DNA from: Labia minor
Taxonomy: Eukaryota; Arthropoda; Insecta; Dermaptera; Spongiphoridae
NCBI GenBank assembly: GCA_963082975.1
Contig: OY720345.1
Coordinates: 30,760,611 to 30,824,610, forward strand
Reading direction: 5' to 3'
DNA length: 64,000 nucleotides
Shown: piece after piece, positions 58,643 to 64,000 of the stretch
Layout: every line of letters starts with the position of its first letter
How positions within the stretch are numbered: position 1 is the first letter of the stretch
Translations under genes and position numbers: made by a program
Notes under the pieces: model-generated
The model's database searches: none
The model's input: the letters and a program-made list of their open reading frames with translations, nothing else
What the model was told of the DNA's origin: nothing

Positions 58643-61600
58643 TTAAACGTTATCACTACTTGCACTTGCACCACTTGATGTGATTCCAACTCCATTGGCA
58701 TTTAAATATTCTGCTAATTTGATCACTGGCGGTTGACATTGCACAAATCCACTATGATTGGTTTCAATGGGTCGGAATGGTGGTCGACATTGACATGTAG
58801 CTACTATGACAGTTGATGTAGATGCACTTGTCGCTCTTGGTTGACGATGCCGATGCACTGGCGCTAACCATTGATCATTCGGACAAGGCCCCTGGCTATA
58901 GAGAGTGTGACAAGGACCAGGACGGCCACCCGTGGGACATACCTTGCCTGAAAGTGATTTTCGTTCCTCCTCACTTGCTTTCAAAGCTCCAGAATGGCGA
59001 CTACTGTTAAAGAAAAACAATAATAAAAATAAAAATAAAAAAATCTCACTTTTGTACATCCCAGCCAGAACGTCAACGTCGATTAGACGTCTAAGATCTA
59101 GATTACGTCTAGAAATATAACAAATGAAAATTGATATTTCTAGATGTCTATATAGACGTCTAAATTGATATTTCTAGACGTAATCTAGATCTAGAAGTAT
59201 CTAGATCTCCTAGACTTCGATTAGACGTTTTGGCTGGGATCCTACGCGAAGGCAGCGCCTAAAACGTTGATTATATGTATTAGCTGTGCTATGATTAGTA
59301 GAATGGGTCCTATCAACTTTTTCATTGATTTTCTTGATTGGAATTGCTAATCTTTTATCAAGTACCTTCCCAATTTTGATCCCGGAGATTGGGTTGACTT
59401 CTCATAGACCCCACCTAGAGAAATTCCCTTACCATGGCCCGTGACTTGAACACGGGACCACGAGAATGTGAGTTAACACCGTTAACCACCATCATACGTG
59501 ACGACAACGAAAAACAATAATAAGCTTTATTTATTTTAATTTTGTGATTTTGATTAAATAAAAATAACTTTTTTTAAATTAATATGGTTGAATGACAAAC
59601 AATTATCATCTTTTAACTTTAAAAATAACAAAAGTGTCGAATTTGTATTAGTTAGAAAATTATTCTAAATTATTAGATTTTGAATATTTTAAAGATTAAC
59701 GTTCAGGAGAAAATCAAATATGAAATAATAATTTTTATCGCACCTTAAATTCAATGACGAGGTGGATGGCTCTCGCGGTCCACAATGCCCTCGATATGAA
59801 ACCCCTTCAACACTGGGTCGGGCACCGGCCTCAAAAACAACCACATGACCTTTTCGGCAAGGGCCACGTGTCCCTACTCGGTAACATGTAGACTCTTCCG
59901 GAAAATAGAGACGACCTGGACGACAAGGTACCATTTGACAAGTTATTTCCTTATTTTGTTGAAAGGAAAGAACTTGGCCAGAAGGACAGGGTCCTCTTGT
60001 ATAGGGACGATAACAGGCACCATCTTTAGGCCAGAGCACAAGACCAACTTTGCATTGACATTGTCCATTTCGTGTTTGATTTGTTGCTGCAGTAAACCGA
60101 TGGCCAGCTGGACAAGGGCCCTGTTCACCTGAAATTATATTCTTATTTAATTATATGATAATAAAAACTAAATCAAAAATTTATTTATCTATTTGAATAA
60201 TAGAATTAATATAAAGTTTGAAGTTTGTTATGTTGAATTTACCTTCTTTTTAAATTATTCATGTTTTTACTTTATAATGGATTAGATTTATTTAAAAAAA
60301 AAAAAATTAAGAAATTACTTTTTTAACATTCGGATACATACTCTTATGAATTATACTTTAAAGCGATATAAACCTTATAATATAATTATAAATAATTCTT
60401 AATTATTCAATATATTCTGTGTAGGAGGTATGTAGATTTGTTATATCAAATAAAAATAATATCACCTTGAATCAAACATTTATCTTTATATATATACATG
60501 TATATATATATATATTATGTATAAAATGCATGTATAAATATCGTGATGTCACGTTCTGATTTTCTTTTCGACATCGAAGGTTAATTCTATCTTCAATATG
60601 TTACGCCACAACCATTGAAAATCACGACTGAGACCTTTTTAAATTTTCATTTGATACATTTTATTTAACGGGTGACTAGTATAATAAATATCTATTGATT
60701 ATCCGAACCAACCATAACAGTATAATACAATTTTTTTGTTTATCAGAAGAGGTTCTAGTATTTGATTAAAGAGTCTAAAGTAAATTTTCTAAATTTTCTA
60801 AATTTTCTGTAAGTTAACTTACCAAACGGATAACATTTGCCTGTCTCCTCATGATAATGTTCCAATTCTTCATGGCAATTGCATTTGGCACCTGGCAAAA
60901 ATAAATGTCCTGGATCGAGACATGGTCCCCGAGTATAATACTCATGACAAGTGCCAGTAGCAGACCAAAAACGATCACGCAATTCGTCTCGTTTGTTGGT
61001 GCATTCGCATACTGCCAATTTTCCACCACCATGCTTTTTGGAGATTACAAGCAGTTCACCTTTAGGACAAGGACCCCGTGTTAACAAAGGGAAACACTGA
61101 TTGGCCTCTGGATACCATCCATGGTTCTCTTGGCAATCTGGCAATTCCAAACATGTTCCCCATCGTCTACAAAAAATAAAAAAAAAAAAATATTTAATAA
61201 TTAAATAACTATATATCTCAGTTAGATTTTATAGTTAAGGAAAGTAATATAATAACGACCGATTTCCGGATTGCAAATTTGGACTGAGATTAATTTAATT
61301 AATTAAATTAATTCTTTCTAATAATGATTAAAAAAAAAATAGAAAAAAAATTGAATAATGGTAGTAACTCACTGTCCATTGAGCTTTTCTTCGGCGGCCA
61401 TCGGTACCGGAGCAAAATACTCATCTTCGTTACAAGGACCCGCTTGAAAGATCCGATGACATCGGGCATCCCTCGCCGAGAGGGCAAGTCCAGGCGGACA
61501 CCGGCATACCGGCCGACTACCCCCAACACCAGGAGCCAACTCCTGCGTTTCCGGACACGGACCTTGACTGAAGATCCGATAACATTTCTGATGCTCGGGC

Positions 61601-61827
61601 CAAAAGAGTTCTTGCCATCCGGGACATGGATTGATGTTGGGATCTGCCCAGGGCGGAGGGAGCACCGCACCCGCCGCCGTCGCTAGCAGCCCAGCTGCCA
61701 GCGCCAACCGATACACACCTGACAAATCAAACTACATTATTTAATTATCCATCTTAAAAAATAATTAAAAATACTTGAAAAGTAATTTTAAATTCCTAAA
61801 AATCGAACCAGTTCGTGCCATGACCAT
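58643..61827 (-). CDS. Secreted cysteine-rich protein with eight DUF4789-like repeats
   Basis: Function unknown; DUF4789 proteins are arthropod secreted or matrix-type proteins. Exons on the minus strand: 61,827-61,809 (19 nt, weak donor GTTCGA); 61,718-61,373; 61,166-60,823; 60,128-59,744; 59,003-58,643. Phases 1/2/1/2 all agree, giving 484 residues. The short first exon plus exon 2 makes a good signal peptide (LALAAGLLATAAGA, hydrophobic, cleavage near AVLPP). The unit C(Y/H/F)x4-5GPC occurs eight times: CYRIFSQGPC, CHRIFQAGPC, CFPLLTRGPC, CHEYYTRGPC, CYPFGEQGPC (split by intron 3), CYRPYTRGPC, CYRVGTRGPC and CHTLYSQGPC. CxC pairs (CRC, CEC, CNC, CQC, CQC) alternate with them. The C-terminus ends in a Ser/Ala tail. 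Most confident from exon 2 onward; the first exon is tentative. Confidence 0.78.
59058..59240. mobile_element. MITE-like palindromic element in DUF4789 intron
   Basis: The left end ATCCCAGCCAGAACGTC pairs with the right end GACGTTTTGGCTGGGAT. The interior is built from repeated TAGACGTCTA, TCTAGATTACGTCTAGA and related palindromes. About 183 bp, no coding capacity, no clear target duplication. Confidence 0.6.
59241..59508 (-). mobile_element. tRNA-derived SINE, head plus body
   Basis: Read on the minus strand, the head has A-box-like GGTGGTTAACGGTG and B-box-like GTGTTCAAGTCACGG with CACATTCTCGTGGT between. The body contains GGTCTATGAGAAGTCAACCC and CCGGGATCAAAATTGGGAAG, ending near GCGTAGG. 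Head matches 36,057; body matches 4,794-4,947. It adjoins the MITE without a gap, in the last intron of the DUF4789 gene. Confidence 0.75.
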
Positions 61828-62058
61828 GAAATATATTGAAATACTTCAAATTTAATTGAGATATTATTATCCTAATAGAAATACTTATATAACAATAAAT
61901 TTGAAACAAAAAAAAAATAAACGAATTAATTTTGGTTGATTTTCAACTGAAAGATGCCCAAAAATGGTTAAACCATTTTCATTTTACAGGTAACTAAAAA
62001 TAGAAATTAATATCAAAATATTTTATTGCCTATGCTTTGTTTTGTTAATATAAGGTAA

Positions 62059-62093
62059 AAAATGTATTCCATTCTCAAGATGTCACTATATAA
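62059..62093 (-). promoter_or_regulatory. Candidate TATA/initiator for the DUF4789 gene
   Basis: On the minus strand TTATATAG (62,093-62,086) is followed 30 bases on by ACATTT (A+1 at 62,063). That gives a 5' UTR of about 236 bases to the tentative ATG at 61,827. The plus strand here also reads CTATATAAG, so direction is ambiguous. Confidence 0.3.
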
Positions 62094-62099
62094 GCCACA

Positions 62100-64000
62100 C
62101 CCTTAGTAGTTATGTGTTAAATTCCTTAACCCCTTAATCCTTTCTCTTCCCTCCAATCTATTCTTTAATACAATGGCCATATTTATACATCTTTCTTGTA
62201 AAATTATTTTGTTCTTCAATTACCTGTCTTTCTCTATAAATGTAATTCATATCTTCATTAAGATTTTATCATATAATATAATTTCATTTAATAACTTGAT
62301 GTTATTATTATTTAATTATTTTAACATGATTATCGTTTTGTTTGGAATTTCAACTCTTTTGGTATTTAACCATAAATTTGTACTTTTTAATTGAATAAAA
62401 GCGTTCAATAATAATTCTGTTTCAAATTTGAGAGGAGGTTTTATTTTATTTTATTTATTTAATCAAAACTGCCCTATAGAGAAGAAATATTTAGAAAAAA
62501 TTAATTATTATTTAAAAATTCGCATTTAGAAAAAATACTTTTAGAAATATTTTTTCTAAAAAAAATTTGAAAAATAACAATAATGTAACCAAGAAACCTG
62601 ATTTAAATTCAAATTTCATTAATGATGTTTAATTTTTATATTAGGGGCCTATATTGTTTCTTCAAATCTTCTAAATATATTTTCTGGGATTTTACTCCAG
62701 ATATATTTTCCATTTATCTTTTTATATGAAATGTGTTTACTATTAATGTGTATATACCTAATAAAAAGAAATTAATAATTCACATCTTTGTGAATTTTTA
62801 ATTTATAGAAATTATATACATATATATTCATATTATATATCTGAGTGAAAGTCAAAGCAAAATGAAGAAATATATCTTTTCCTTATTTATATATTATATG
62901 TTACGTTAATGAATTTAAAATGTATTGGAATAGAGTTGTTATCCTCTGTTTGTCGCTGACCTTTATATAGTTATATATCTCTATAATAAAATTCTAAAGA
63001 ATGTCTTAAAAAAGGTTATATTCATCGAATATATAAAATCCATTAAAATATTTTTTCTAACGACATTTGATTTTATGCCAATTTACATAATTGATGAAGT
63101 TGAAAATAGTTGAGCACTTTTGAACATATTATCACATGTAATATAATCAATTATATTAATATGTTTATTAGAAGAGTTTTTTAAATAATTAATAATAATA
63201 AAAAATATTATTAAGAATGACGAATTACATAAATTACATAATTACAGTTATTCATTAATTCATTTCATTAATTATATGAATATCTATCAAACTAATATTA
63301 TATACTTATTAATATATAGAAAGATTGTGGTTAGTATTTTAAATACAATTATTATATATGTATTTTTAAGTTTAAATCAAATATAATAAAATCAAACCAA
63401 CAGAAAGTGTATACCTTTGGTTGTCAATAGTAATACAATGAACACAAATAACTTATTCTTAATCAATATATGTATTATACAATTTTACTCGAGTCAATTT
63501 TCATTTTCATAGTAGGTCTATATTTTAATTTAACCCACTAAGTCTTAATATATATATCTCATAGTTAATTCTTAATTTCTTTGTTTTATTTTTCAGCTTT
63601 CATTACATAGTCGTTAATATTCACTTAATCATAAAAACAATATTTCGAAAAAAATAAATATTAAAAGATTCATCCAGTTTTGATTTGGTTATTTATTGGT
63701 AATAAAAAAATTATAAATAGATTAAGTAAATATAAATATTAAATTATATTGACTAAATTACATTTATATTCTTTTTCTTTTAATTATTGACAAATATTCT
63801 TAGAACTTATTATTTTAAAAATGATTATAACTTCAAGCTAATTTTTAATTTCTTTAAATCAAATTCATTTAATTTAGTAGCTTTCAAGTTAAGATTAATT
63901 AATATCGGAAGCCGGCAATATGTCATTTACGGAAAAGCCTTGTCAATTATTTTTTTACTGAGTAGAGGAAAAGAGAGAGTGTTAGTTCCTTTGCCAAACT
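62100..64000. other. AT-rich DNA at the window end
   Basis: No exon, repeat boundary or RNA gene recognised. The 73-codon frame at 62,173-62,394 is a hydrophobic translation of T-rich DNA. Confidence 0.45.

Noticed and set aside
61324-61686. Plus-strand 120-aa ORF
   Set aside because: Antisense shadow of the GC-rich DUF4789 exon.
62173-62394. Hydrophobic 73-aa ORF
   Set aside because: T-rich DNA gives Ile/Leu/Phe-rich frames by chance; no supporting signals.

Overview
The window looks like animal, probably insect, nuclear DNA. It is strongly AT-rich, intron-rich and full of (TA)n tracts. It carries insect-type mobile elements: piggyBac, mariner, PIF/Harbinger, hAT and Helitron derivatives, RTE- and Jockey-like LINEs, and a tRNA-derived SINE. 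The gene set fits an arthropod, in particular the DUF4789-type secreted protein. The exact order (a hemipteran, for example) cannot be settled from the sequence alone.

Layout. Positions 1-10.9 kb are gene-poor and mostly AT-rich, with LINE tails, Helitron-like, hAT-like, SINE and mariner relics. At 10,943-11,291 (minus strand) lies the first coding exon of a Phox2-type homeobox gene, with a GC-richer, CRE-containing segment upstream; its homeobox exon was not found here. From 12 to 40.5 kb there is almost no conserved coding sequence. One compact 110-codon minus-strand gene candidate (16,040-16,372) stands out because a TATA box, an initiator and a DPE match are correctly spaced in front of it. 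The rest is a graveyard of transposons: two foldback families, three mariner relics, two LINEs, four clear hAT-type non-autonomous elements (three with exact 8-bp target duplications), and a piggyBac copy that lost its catalytic core.

At 40,586-43,704 a PIF/Harbinger transposon is complete from end to end, with TTA target duplication and matching inverted termini. Its transposase and MADF-type genes are interlocked on opposite strands, and both are now broken by stops or frameshifts.

From 45 kb on the DNA is genic. Glucosamine-6-phosphate deaminase (six coding exons, complete, 274 aa) is followed in the same direction by the 5' thirteen exons of a Cep135/Bld10-like centriole gene (752 codons, no clear end). 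A secreted cysteine-rich protein with eight DUF4789-like repeats (five exons, 484 aa as modelled) runs on the opposite strand at 58,643-61,827. The last 2 kb hold only a possible promoter for that gene and AT-rich DNA.

The host genes are unrelated in function: neuronal transcription factor, amino-sugar catabolism, centriole assembly, secreted matrix or cuticle-type protein. No pathway cluster is evident. All exon borders are read by eye from splice signals, frame and family similarity.
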